Source: Planctomycetota bacterium (GTDB lineage Bacteria > Planctomycetota > UBA1135 > UBA2386). Taken from it: 33,001 bases of DNA. Where the stretch lies: NCBI GenBank assembly GCA_020425925.1, contig JAGQRB010000743.1, positions 1-33,001 of the forward strand, given 5' to 3'. The notes beneath the pieces are model-generated. The model did no database searches. It had not been told where the DNA came from and saw nothing but the letters and a program-made list of their open reading frames with translations. Below are positions 6,866 to 14,423 of the stretch, piece after piece. Position 1 is the first letter of the stretch. The number at the start of each line of letters is the position of its first letter. Both the position numbers and the translations under genes were made by a program.

Positions 6866-8881
6866 TCAGCCGACGTCGACGTCCTCGATCGGCAGCACGA
6901 TACGTTCCGCGACGCTGCGCTGACTCATGAACATCATCATCGTGAGCCCGCCGATGCGGCCGACGAACATGCAGACGATCACGATGACCCTGCCGACCTC
7001 GTCGAGCCGTGCGGTCGCGCCCTGTGTCAACCCGACGGTGCCGAGCGCCGAGACCGCCTCGAACGCGGCCGCCTGCAGCGGAATGCGCTGCGTCAGCACG
7101 AGCGCGACCACCGCGAGCACGTTCGCCAGCAGCGCGACCGTGACGATCGCCGCGGCCCGCCGCACCGTCGCCTCGGGCACGCGCCGGCCGAAGACCTTGA
7201 TCTCCGTGCCGCCGCGGATCGTGTGGGCGACCGCGAGCAGCAGCACCGCCACCGTCGTCGTCTTGATCCCGCCGGCCGTGCCGCCGGGACTGGCGCCGAC
7301 GAACATCCAACCGAGCATCAGCACGTAGGTCGCCGGATGGACCCCGGCGATGTCGACGGAGTTGAAGCCGGCCGTCCGCAGTGTCACGGACTGGAACCAG
7401 GCGTTGTGCAGCTTGTCGCCGAGGGGCAGGGTCGCGAGCGAGTGATCCCATTCGGCCATCAGGTAGAAGCCGAAGCCGGTCACCAGCAGGATCACCGCCG
7501 ACAGGGCGCACAGCCTGGCGTGCAGCGACAGCGGCCGGCCGCCGCGCCGCGCGGTCAGCGCGAGGATCACCGCCGGCGACAGGCCGCCGAGCACGATCAG
7601 CACGGCGACCGTGTGCAGCACGAGCGGCGTCGCCTGGTACGGCACCAGACTGTCGCTCTGCAGCGCGAAGCCGGCGTTGCAGTAGGCCGAGATCGACGTG
7701 AAGCAGCCGCGCCAGATCGCCTCGCCGAGCGGATCGCCGGCACCGACGAACAGCACCGCGAGCACGATCGCGCCGACGCCTTCGGCGAGGAACGTCACGC
7801 GCAGCACGTCCTGCGCCGACGCGATCACCCGGCTCCTGTCCTTGGCACCGATGATGGTCGCCACCGCCGACTCCTGCCGCAGCGACATGCGACCGCCGAG
7901 CACGCGCAGCGCCGCGGTCGAGAACGTCATGATGCCGAGGCCGCCGAGCTGGATCAGGATCAGGATCGCGACCTGACCGAACGCGCTGAACTCGACCGCG
8001 GTGTCCCTGACCGCGAGCCCGGTGACGCAGACCGCGCTGACCGCCGTGAACGCCGCGTCGAGCCCCCCGATGCCCTGCACCTTCGCCGCGCTGTGCGGCA
8101 ACGCCAGGATCAGCGTGCCGAGACCCGCGAGCGTCGCGAACGTGGTCACGAGCAGCCGCTCGGGGTGTTCGAGCACCGCGGTCAGCCAGCGCCCGTCGAG
8201 CTCTTCGGCGTCATCGGTGCGCGGCCCGAGCACGAGCGCGGCGAGCGCGTAGAACGCACCGCAGGTCGCGAGCGACTGCACGTCGTCGAGTGCGAACGCC
8301 GCCAACGACGCCGTCGCGACCAGGATGCCGGCGAGCGCGCGCGAACGCGGGTCGGCGAGCCGCCGGCGCCGAACGACCGCGACGCCGCCGAGCAGCCCGG
8401 CGATCAGCGCCGCGACACCGACCGCGGCCCAGACGTCGTCCGGCAGCTCCGCCCCGCCGAGCACCGCGACGAGCCAGAAGCCGAGCGCGACCCCGGCCGA
8501 GCCGCGCACCCGCCCCGGCGCCAGGAACCCACGCGAGGTCGAGAAGAACAGCGGCGCGCCGATCTTCCACAGCGCCGCGAGCCCGACCGCAGCGGCGGTG
8601 CCGAGCACGACGGTGAGCGCCGGCGACCGTTCGAGACTCGGCAACGCGATCGCCATCGCCGCCGCCGCGCCGAACGTCGCGAGCCCGCGACCGGTGCGCG
8701 GAAAGCGCCCGATCACGAGCCCCGCGACCGCCAGCGCGAGCGTCGCGGCGGTCAGCAGGATCCGCACCCAGAGCGGTGCTTCGAGCACGGTGCCCTCGTG
8801 GACCCAGGACGCGACGGCCCACGGCACGGGCACGGCGCCGAGCAGGACCCCGCTGGTCGTGGTGTGGAGGCGGCGGTTCAC
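6866..8881 (-). CDS. ktrB: Potassium uptake channel subunit, KtrB/TrkH family, with N-terminal membrane extension
   Basis: Integral inner-membrane K+ translocating subunit of 671 residues. The conserved core starts near residue 240 and shows the four pore-loop motifs of the family: SAVCVTGL (282-289), YCNAGF (400-405), LRTAGFNS (501-508) and LGTVGLTQG (613-621). The glycine at the third or fourth position of each is a selectivity-filter residue. GLGIMTFSTAALRVLGGR and SPGGTAGGIKTTT are also family signatures. KtrB/TrkH proteins are usually 440-500 residues. The first 235 residues here are an added hydrophobic region with about six to eight predicted membrane helices, for which I recognise no separate family. 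The start is GTG 8881 (a weak call, no clear Shine-Dalgarno). First gene of the K+ operon with ktrA and the coupled membrane protein. Confidence 0.92.
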   Translation of the reverse strand: MNRRLHTTTSGVLLGAVPVPWAVASWVHEGTVLEAPLWVRILLTAATLALAVAGLVIGRFPRTGRGLATFGAAAAMAIALPSLERSPALTVVLGTAAAVGLAALWKIGAPLFFSTSRGFLAPGRVRGSAGVALGFWLVAVLGGAELPDDVWAAVGVAALIAGLLGGVAVVRRRRLADPRSRALAGILVATASLAAFALDDVQSLATCGAFYALAALVLGPRTDDAEELDGRWLTAVLEHPERLLVTTFATLAGLGTLILALPHSAAKVQGIGGLDAAFTAVSAVCVTGLAVRDTAVEFSAFGQVAILILIQLGGLGIMTFSTAALRVLGGRMSLRQESAVATIIGAKDRSRVIASAQDVLRVTFLAEGVGAIVLAVLFVGAGDPLGEAIWRGCFTSISAYCNAGFALQSDSLVPYQATPLVLHTVAVLIVLGGLSPAVILALTARRGGRPLSLHARLCALSAVILLVTGFGFYLMAEWDHSLATLPLGDKLHNAWFQSVTLRTAGFNSVDIAGVHPATYVLMLGWMFVGASPGGTAGGIKTTTVAVLLLAVAHTIRGGTEIKVFGRRVPEATVRRAAAIVTVALLANVLAVVALVLTQRIPLQAAAFEAVSALGTVGLTQGATARLDEVGRVIVIVCMFVGRIGGLTMMMFMSQRSVAERIVLPIEDVDVG

Positions 8882-8988
8882 GAGCGATGCAGCGGCGCGC
8901 GATCATGCCACTTCAGGGCACGAAAACTCCAACGCGACCGGCGCCGGATCGGCGCGTCACTGCTTCGGCAACTCGAGTCTCGCCACGT

Positions 8989-9441
8989 TCATCTGGGCAG
9001 AGTCCAGCTGTCCCGACGCCCGAGCGGTGACCCGATCGGCCTCTCGACGATCGAACGCACCATGACGAAGCGGGTCTCCAGCAGGCAGACCCACAGCACG
9101 AAGGAGGCTGCCTCCGCGTCCGGCACCGGGTAGGCGAATTCGAGCGCGACCAAAGTTCGGTCACCTGGCGAACCCGGGAAACGCCGCCATCGCCCCTCGA
9201 CCGAGAGATCGCCCCACTGCTCCATCGAGCGGAGGTCGGGCACCGGCGGAAAGTCGCGCGCCTTCAGGTCGAGTGCGAAACAGCCGTCACGGCGGAGTTC
9301 CAGGACTCCCGCGTCGGCATCCCTCGCGAGGGTGTAGCGGCCCGCCTGCAAACGGTCGTCGGGGTCGGTCACCTGGCCCGACCTCGATGCACAGGCCGCC
9401 AGCACGGCCGCGATCACAGCGAAGAACCGAACAAGGCGCAT
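8989..9441 (-). CDS. Small predicted lipoprotein of unknown function
   Basis: Protein of 150 residues from ATG 9441 (an in-frame GTG lies two codons upstream at 9447). A positively charged start and hydrophobic stretch end in LAAC, a lipobox, so export and lipidation are predicted. The mature part (GRYTLARDADAGVLELRRDGCFALDLKARD, then WGDLSVEGRWRRFPG and TLVALEFAYP) reads like a small beta-sheet domain of the kind that scores a value against a threshold, but no family is recognised. Codon use is less G/C-biased at third positions than in the surrounding genes by eye. It lies 107 bp upstream of ktrB on the same strand and diverges from the next gene. Confidence 0.6.
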   Translation of the reverse strand: MRLVRFFAVIAAVLAACASRSGQVTDPDDRLQAGRYTLARDADAGVLELRRDGCFALDLKARDFPPVPDLRSMEQWGDLSVEGRWRRFPGSPGDRTLVALEFAYPVPDAEAASFVLWVCLLETRFVMVRSIVERPIGSPLGRRDSWTLPR

Positions 9442-9493
9442 GAGCACAAGCTACGGTGGCTCGGCCGCGCTGCTGGCGGATGCAGGTCCCCGA

Positions 9494-9499
9494 TACACT
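9494..9499 (+). promoter_or_regulatory. Candidate -10 box (TACACT), leaderless start
   Basis: TACACT ends 6 nt before ATG 9506, the same spacing as the TATGAT at 3316. No Shine-Dalgarno lies between them and no -35 is recognisable. Confidence 0.35.
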
Positions 9500-9505
9500 C
9501 GCGTG

Positions 9506-9859
9506 ATGGCCACAAGACGCCCTTCGGCCCGCTACTTCGTCCTGGGCACCATCACCGGGGCGGCGATCGTGTCAACCTGGGTAGTCGCGTTCGGGTTGCC
9601 CGCACGACGGGTCTCGCACCGAGCGCTCGAGATTGTCGATGGCGTCGTGGGGATGCGAGAAGACGCTGCCGTTCGACTCGTCTACGAGCGGGTCCTGGGT
9701 GATTGGGCAGCCGACGGGAGGAAGACGCTGCCACCGCAACACGCCACCCTCGCGGCAGGTGCCGGCCGCGAACACCTCTTCCCATACGAAGCGAGCGCCT
9801 TGCTGGTTCTCTACTGCGAAGGACCGACCGTCAGGAAGGTGTCCGTCGAGATCCAGTAG
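9506..9859 (+). CDS. Small membrane-anchored hypothetical protein
   Basis: Protein of 117 residues. An N-terminal basic stretch (MATRRPSARY) is followed by one hydrophobic helix (about 12-33), then a soluble domain of about 80 residues that would face the periplasm. Visible in it are an RALEIVDGVVGMREDAAVRLVYERVLGD helical segment and a short hydrophobic strand ALLVLYCEGPTVRKVSVEI at the end. No family is recognised. ATG 9506 is preferred over an in-frame ATG at 9440 because a -10-like TACACT stands 6 nt before it and the extra 22 residues have no pattern. It is followed by the terminator of the convergent tRNA. Could be a chance open frame, but length and a clean membrane helix favour a real gene. 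Confidence 0.5.
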   Translation: MATRRPSARYFVLGTITGAAIVSTWVVAFGLPARRVSHRALEIVDGVVGMREDAAVRLVYERVLGDWAADGRKTLPPQHATLAAGAGREHLFPYEASALLVLYCEGPTVRKVSVEIQ

Positions 9860-9902
9860 ATCGCGACCGGTCCTCCGGTGCCGCGCAACTGCGGAGCCAA
9901 CG

Positions 9903-9945
9903 AAAAACCCCGCCGAAGCGCGCCGTCGCGGCCGTTCTGCGGGGT
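9903..9945 (-). terminator. Intrinsic terminator after tRNA-Asp
   Basis: On the minus strand ACCCCGC (9945-9939) pairs with GCGGGGT (9913-9907), followed by TTTT (9906-9903). The GC-rich 25-nt insert can fold further. It starts 7 nt downstream of the tRNA 3' end and would also lie in the 3' region of the convergent small membrane protein gene. Confidence 0.75.
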
Positions 9946-9951
9946 CTTGAG

Positions 9952-10028
<77 letters not shown>

Positions 10029-10106
10029 ACGCCTGAGGGGCCGAGGAGACTAGCTCGCACCCAGGCCTTTGCAAGAACCGTCTGGCGCCGGGGCGGGCGA
10101 TCGACG

Positions 10107-10142
10107 AAAAAACCGGCCGCCAGGGCGAACCCTGGCGGCCGG
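10107..10142 (-). terminator. Very strong intrinsic terminator with no gene in front of it
   Basis: A perfect 13-bp stem (10113-10125 with 10130-10142) closes a 4-nt TTCG loop on the minus strand and is followed by six T's (10112-10107). The T-run is on the minus side only, so it ends leftward transcription. The tRNA-Asp gene lies downstream of it, so it must belong to a transcript starting to the right, where no credible coding frame exists. Confidence 0.9.
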
Positions 10143-10235
10143 CGCCACTCTTGCTCTCTCTCGTCTCGGCCGCCCGGCGCTTGCGTCCCGAAGGACCTGG
10201 GCGCCGAACGGCTTCGCTAACAGCTGTGAATTAGG
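10107..10235 (-). ncRNA. Candidate structured small RNA
   Basis: Between the DUF6687-like gene and the strong terminator at 10107-10142, the minus strand has no convincing ORF but does have structure. A hairpin at 10205-10176 has an outer GGCGC/GCGCC stem, a symmetric 4x4 internal loop, and an inner GTCC/GGAC stem closed by a TTCG tetraloop. The 13-bp terminator follows. Upstream is the only A/T-rich patch nearby (about 10217-10234, CTAA...TTAG around CAGCTG), a plausible promoter region. The 5' end is a guess. No known RNA family is recognised. It could instead be the remnant of a lost gene's 3' end. Confidence 0.4.
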
Positions 10236-10294
10236 ATCCCGCTCGCCGCACGCAAGAGCCGCGCCATCGGCCCGGAGCCAGATCTGACCGCCGG

Positions 10295-11332
10295 ATGTCA
10301 TCGCCACGTCACGATTCGCCCCTGACCCGCCTGCGGCTCGGCTTCGCGGGGCCCGGCGGCTGTGCCGAGCCCCACCTGTCGGTCGACGGCATGACGCCGG
10401 CCGGCCCGAACCTGTCGCACTGGCCGGGGAACCGCACGCCGGCGGTCTGGAAGGCGGACCTCAGCACCGAGATCTGCTTCCGGTTCGCGCGGGCGGAGCC
10501 GGCGGCGCAGGCCGGATTCCTCGGCGAGGTCGAGGTCGTGCTCAACGATCACTACGACACCGACGGCTTCGGCGCGCTGCTCGCGATCCTGCGGCCCGAG
10601 CTCGCGGCGGGCCGCGAGGAACTGCTGCGGTCGGCGGCGGCGACGGGCGACTTCGGCTGCTGGCAGACCTGGCGCGGCTTCGCCGTCGATCGCATCGTGC
10701 GCGACCTCGCGTCCGAACATTCGCCGGTGAAGAACGTCTTCGCGCGCTGCCGCGACGACGCCGAGCGCTCGCTGCGACGCTACGAGTGGCTGCTCGAGAA
10801 CGCGGTCTCGGTGCTCGATCACACCGGCGGCTACCGCTCGCTCTACGAGGAGGAGATGGCGGCGGTGCAGGGCGAGATCACCGCCGGGCTCGCCGGCGCG
10901 ATCGAACGGCAACGACATCCCGAGCTCGGTGTCGCGGTGCTCGCGAGCGCCGGGCCGCGGCATCGCATGGTGCTCAACACGCTCGCCGGCGCGTTCAGAG
11001 TGCTGCACGTCGACGGCCGCAGCGACGGGCCGCGCTACCGCTTCCACGATCGCACCGAGAGCTGGTTCGAGCTGGTCTCGATCGCGCCGCCGCCGCGCCG
11101 CGACCTGCGCCGACTGTGCGAGCGGCTCGCCGTGCTCGAGCCACCACAGCAGAGCGCCGGCCAGGCGATCGGCTGGCACGCCGACCCGCCGGACGCGCCG
11201 ATCCCCGAGCTCTACTTCGGCGTCGCCGCCGAGCAGGAGTACGGCCGGATCACCCGCGAGCTCGCGCCGAGCCGTCTCGACCGCTCGACCGTCACCGCCG
11301 AGCTGCTGCGCTTCTTCGCCGAACCGACGTGA
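10295..11332 (+). CDS. DUF6687-like protein, first gene of ABC/deoxyhypusine-synthase operon
   Basis: Cytoplasmic protein of 345 residues without signal peptide or membrane segment. Conserved-looking blocks are DGMTPAGPNLSHWPGNRTP (about 32-50), LSTEICFRFA and VVLNDHYDTDGFGALLAIL (about 82-100). I associate these with the uncharacterised DUF6687 family from memory, so the label is tentative. The NDHYDTDG segment resembles the Asp/His metal motifs of DHH-type phosphoesterases; that link is inference. The C-terminal third (DGPRYRFHDRTESWFELVS, AIGWHAD, PELYFGV) has no recognised domain. The stop overlaps the GTG start of the permease gene (GTGA), so the two are translationally coupled. It occupies the place where an ABC ATPase gene would be expected, yet contains no Walker A, signature or Walker B motif. 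Confidence 0.7.
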   Translation: MSSPRHDSPLTRLRLGFAGPGGCAEPHLSVDGMTPAGPNLSHWPGNRTPAVWKADLSTEICFRFARAEPAAQAGFLGEVEVVLNDHYDTDGFGALLAILRPELAAGREELLRSAAATGDFGCWQTWRGFAVDRIVRDLASEHSPVKNVFARCRDDAERSLRRYEWLLENAVSVLDHTGGYRSLYEEEMAAVQGEITAGLAGAIERQRHPELGVAVLASAGPRHRMVLNTLAGAFRVLHVDGRSDGPRYRFHDRTESWFELVSIAPPPRRDLRRLCERLAVLEPPQQSAGQAIGWHADPPDAPIPELYFGVAAEQEYGRITRELAPSRLDRSTVTAELLRFFAEPT

Positions 11333-12282
11333 CGAACTCCGCTCCCATCCTGCGCGCGCTCGCCGCCCTGCTGCTCGTGCTCGCGCTCGGCGTGGTGTTC
11401 CACGGCGAGGGCGCGTTCTTCCGCGCGCAGCTCCACTTCGACCTGCTCGGCGCGCTCGGCGCCGTCGGCCTCTGCGCGCTCGGCCAGTGCCTCGTGATCC
11501 TCGGTGGCGGCATCGATCTGTCGGTGGGCGCGGTCGTCGGCCTCACCGGCATGGTGTTCGCCGGCCTGCAGCTGCGCGCCGAGCTGCCCTGGCCGCTCGC
11601 GCTCGCCGTGGCGCTCGCGGTCGGCGCCGTCGTCGGGCTCGCCAACGGCGTGCTGGTCGCGCGGCTGCGGGTGCAGCCGTTCCTCGCCACGCTCGCGACG
11701 ATGGTGATCGCGCGCGGCCTCGCGCGGTTCGTGCCCGAGCTCGCCGGCGCCGCCGCGAGCTCGCGTTTCCTGCCGCAGGGCAGCGAAGGACCGCCGTTCT
11801 GGACGTTCCTCGCCGGCCGCCTCGGCCCCGTGCCGGTGACCGGGATCCTGTTCGCGACGCTCGCGGTCGTCACCGCGGTCTGGCTGCAGCGCAGCGTGTT
11901 CGGCCGCCATCTGCTGGCGACCGGCGCGAACGCCGAGGCGGCGCGGCTGTCGGGCGTCGCCACCGGTCGCGTGCTGACCGTGACCTACGTGCTCGCCGGC
12001 GTGTTCGCGGGCCTCGCGGGCATCTGCCAGGTCGCGCGCGACGTGCAGGGCAATCCGTCGGCCGGCGAGCTGCTCGAGCTGCAGACCATCGCCGCGGTCG
12101 TGATCGGCGGCGTCAGCCTGCAGGGCGGGCGCGGTACGTTGTGGCTCGCGATCCTCGGCGTGCTGATCCTCGGGCTGCTCGAGAAGGTGCTGGCGCTCAA
12201 CGGCGTGCCATCGCACTGGCGCCTCGTGATCCAAGGCGCGATCATCCTGGCTGCCGTTCTCATGCAGGAGCGCCGCCGATGA
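11329..12282 (+). CDS. Ribose/simple-sugar-type ABC transporter permease (RbsC family)
   Basis: Inner-membrane permease of 317 residues, the usual RbsC length. Family motifs are visible: GQCLVILGGGIDLSVGAVVGLTGM (first third), NGVLVARLRVQPFLATLATMVIARG, then FGRHLLATGANAEAARLSGV, the cytoplasmic loop that contacts the ATPase, and TIAAVVIGGVSLQGGRGTLW near the end. Eight to ten membrane helices are expected. The GTG start overlaps the preceding stop by 4 bases, and its own stop overlaps the ATG of the binding-protein gene by 4 bases (ATGA), with AGGAG ahead of that ATG. Substrate cannot be told from sequence; ribose or another monosaccharide is the family norm. No cognate ATPase gene is in the window. 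Confidence 0.92.
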   Translation: MTNSAPILRALAALLLVLALGVVFHGEGAFFRAQLHFDLLGALGAVGLCALGQCLVILGGGIDLSVGAVVGLTGMVFAGLQLRAELPWPLALAVALAVGAVVGLANGVLVARLRVQPFLATLATMVIARGLARFVPELAGAAASSRFLPQGSEGPPFWTFLAGRLGPVPVTGILFATLAVVTAVWLQRSVFGRHLLATGANAEAARLSGVATGRVLTVTYVLAGVFAGLAGICQVARDVQGNPSAGELLELQTIAAVVIGGVSLQGGRGTLWLAILGVLILGLLEKVLALNGVPSHWRLVIQGAIILAAVLMQERRR

Positions 12283-13340
12283 ACCCGAGCCGACTCGTCC
12301 TATTCCCGCTCGCCGTCCTCGCCGCCTGCGGTGGCAACGACGGCAGCACCACCGCCGACCAGAGCTCCGACGCCGTGCTCCGAACCGCCGACGGCAAGAT
12401 CCGCATCGTTCACCAGGCCGACCTGCGCTGGAAGGGCGACCTCGCGCAGAACGAGATGGAGTCCGTGCTCGAGCGCATGCCCGACATCGACATCGTCTAC
12501 GCCCACAACGACCCGATGGCGCGCGGCGCGGCGCAGGCCTGTCGCCAGAAGGGCCGCACCGCCATCCGCATCGTCGGTGTCGACGGTCTGCCCGACGAAG
12601 GTCAGAAATACGTCGCCGACGGGCTGCTCGACGCGACCTTCGCCTATCCGACCTGCGGCCGCGAGGCGATCGATCTCGCGCTGTTGGCGTGCAGCGGGGT
12701 CGAGGTGGCGCCGAAGCGCTTCAAGCTCGGCTCGCGCATGTACACCAAGGCCACGGTCGCGAGCGGCGGTTCGCCGATCCGCTCGCCCGACGAGGTCGTG
12801 CTCGCGCAGCTGCAGCAGCGGCATGCCGACGTGCTCACCACCGAGCCGACGATCGACATCGTCTTCCGCGTCGGCATGGCGCAGTGCACCGACGACGAGC
12901 CGTGGCGCGTCCAGATGGGCAAGGACCTGCGCGCCGCCGCCGACCGCTACCCGCAGATCGAGTTCACCTACCGCGCCGCCGACGACGACACCGAGAAGCA
13001 GCGCGGCATCGTGCGCGACTACATCGCCCAGAACTTCAACGCGATCCTGATCTCGCCGAAGGAGTCGCTGGCGTTGGCCGGCGTCGCGCGCGAGGCGATG
13101 GACGCCGGCATCCACGTGATCGTGATCGACCGCGAGCTCGGCGGCGACGACGGCGACTTCACCTGTTTCGTCGGCGGCGACAATGTCCGGATCGGGGCTG
13201 CCGCGGCGACCCACGTCGCGTCGCTGCTCGGCAACGACGGCGGGACGATCGTGGAACTCGAGGGGCTGATGACCTCGAGTCCGGCCCAGGAACGCCACGA
13301 CGGCTTCGTGCAGGAGCTCGGGCTCGAGAAGCCGCGGTAG
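12279..13340 (+). CDS. RbsB-like substrate-binding lipoprotein with circularly permuted halves
   Basis: Lipoprotein of 353 residues with signal and lipobox (AVLAAC, Cys17). Residues about 40-160 match the second part of an RbsB-type binding protein: IRIVHQADLRWKGD, PDIDIVYAHNDPMARGA (69-84), IVGVDGLPDEGQKYVADGLL (98-117), ATFAYPTCGREAI and a closing LGSRMYTK. After a linker (about 160-190), residues 191-353 match the first part of the same fold: TIDIVFRVGMAQ, a DYIAQNFNAILISPKES block, GIHVIVIDREL (277-287), FVGGDNVRIGAAAATH (297-312), IVELEGLMTSSPAQERHDGF (324-343). The protein ends there, exactly where a normal family member would continue into the strand that here begins near residue 41. 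All is in one frame without stops. The gene overlaps the permease gene by 4 bases, so it should be that importer's binding protein. Confidence 0.85.
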   Translation: MNPSRLVLFPLAVLAACGGNDGSTTADQSSDAVLRTADGKIRIVHQADLRWKGDLAQNEMESVLERMPDIDIVYAHNDPMARGAAQACRQKGRTAIRIVGVDGLPDEGQKYVADGLLDATFAYPTCGREAIDLALLACSGVEVAPKRFKLGSRMYTKATVASGGSPIRSPDEVVLAQLQQRHADVLTTEPTIDIVFRVGMAQCTDDEPWRVQMGKDLRAAADRYPQIEFTYRAADDDTEKQRGIVRDYIAQNFNAILISPKESLALAGVAREAMDAGIHVIVIDRELGGDDGDFTCFVGGDNVRIGAAAATHVASLLGNDGGTIVELEGLMTSSPAQERHDGFVQELGLEKPR

Positions 13341-13360
13341 GATCGCCGGGCCGGGAGCGC

Positions 13361-13366
13361 TAATAT
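13361..13366 (+). promoter_or_regulatory. Candidate -10 box (TAATAT) before the deoxyhypusine synthase gene
   Basis: TAATAT overlaps the upstream candidate ATG (13365) and ends 10 nt before the second in-frame ATG (13377). If used as a -10 box, translation would start at 13377. A GGGAG Shine-Dalgarno 7 nt before 13365 supports the other start. Confidence 0.25.
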
Positions 13367-14423
13367 GCCCGGCCCGATGAACAAGCAGGAACTCCTCAAG
13401 ACCAGGGTCGAGCACATCTCGCTCGACACGTTCGACCCCGTCCCCCTCGTCGACGCGATGGCGAAGATGGCGTTCCAGGCGCGCAACACGGCGCGCGCGG
13501 CGCACATCTACGAGATGATGCTGGGCGAGAAGGACTGCGCCGTGATCCTCTGCCTCGCGGGTTCGCTGATCTCGGCCGGGCTGAAGCGCGTGATCGTGCA
13601 GATGCTCGAGAAGAACATGGTCGACGCGATCGTCTCGACCGGCGCGAACATCGTCGATCAGGACTTCTTCGAGGGCCTCGGCTTCGGCCACTGGCAGGGC
13701 ACGCCGTTCATCGACGACAACCAGCTGCGCGATCTCGCCATCGACCGCATCTACGACACCTACATCGACGAGGACGAGCTGCGAATCTGCGACGACACCT
13801 GCAAGAAGATCGCCGACTCGCTCGAGCCGCGGCCCTACAGCTCGCGCGAGTTCATCGCCGCGATGGGCCAGCACCTCCAGCAGCACGGCAAGAACAAGGA
13901 GTCGATCGTGCTGCGCGCCTACGAGAAGGGCGTGCCGATCTTCTGCCCCGCGTTCAGCGATTGCAGCGCCGGCTTCGGCCTCGTCGAGCACCAGTACCGC
14001 CACGGCCTGGTCGGCAAGCCGACGATGAGCCTCGACTCGGCGAAGGACTTCCTCGAGCTCACGCGCATCAAGATGGCGAGCAAGGAGACCGGCCTGTTCA
14101 TGATCGGCGGCGGCGTGCCGAAGAACTTCGCGCAGGACATCGTCGTCTCGGCCGACATCCTCGGCGACGAGGCCGCGATGCACAAATACGCGATCCAGAT
14201 CACGGTCGCCGACGAGCGTGACGGCGCGCTGTCGGGCTCGACGCTGAAGGAAGCCAGCTCGTGGGGCAAGGTCTCGACCAGCTACGAGCAGATGGTCTAC
14301 GGCGAGGCGACGGTCTTCTTCCCGCTGATCGCCGGCTACAGCTACCACAAGGACGCGGCCAAGAACCGCGTCGAGAAGCGCTTCTCCGAGATGCTCGATC
14401 AGCCGGTCACGGCTGCAGATTGA
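13365..14423 (+). CDS. Deoxyhypusine synthase family protein (probable polyamine enzyme)
   Basis: Protein of 352 residues in the DHS fold, an NAD-dependent enzyme family that transfers an aminobutyl group from spermidine to a lysine via an enzyme-lysine imine. The catalytic lysine is present: Lys302 in ASSWGKV. Other family features are CLAGSLISAGLK (an NAD-site loop), DAIVSTGANIVDQDF, CPAFSDCSAGFG, LFMIGGGVPKNF and TVFFPLIAGYSY near the end. Bacteria lack eIF5A, the eukaryotic substrate. Bacterial members are thought to act on free amines, for example making homospermidine; that assignment is inference here. The start at 13365 has GGGAG 7 nt upstream; ATG 13377 (MNKQELL) is an equally possible start. 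It follows the binding-protein gene by 24 bp, and its stop overlaps the next start. Confidence 0.9.
   Translation: MPGPMNKQELLKTRVEHISLDTFDPVPLVDAMAKMAFQARNTARAAHIYEMMLGEKDCAVILCLAGSLISAGLKRVIVQMLEKNMVDAIVSTGANIVDQDFFEGLGFGHWQGTPFIDDNQLRDLAIDRIYDTYIDEDELRICDDTCKKIADSLEPRPYSSREFIAAMGQHLQQHGKNKESIVLRAYEKGVPIFCPAFSDCSAGFGLVEHQYRHGLVGKPTMSLDSAKDFLELTRIKMASKETGLFMIGGGVPKNFAQDIVVSADILGDEAAMHKYAIQITVADERDGALSGSTLKEASSWGKVSTSYEQMVYGEATVFFPLIAGYSYHKDAAKNRVEKRFSEMLDQPVTAAD

Noticed and set aside
6287..9133. 948-codon open frame on the plus strand
   Set aside because: Antisense to ktrB and ktrA, which have clear pore-loop and Rossmann motifs; the plus frame is Arg/Asp/His-rich noise.
9866..9879. Small ACCGG/CCGGT hairpin after the small membrane protein gene
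   Set aside because: Only 5 bp and no T-run; too common in GC-rich DNA to call a terminator.
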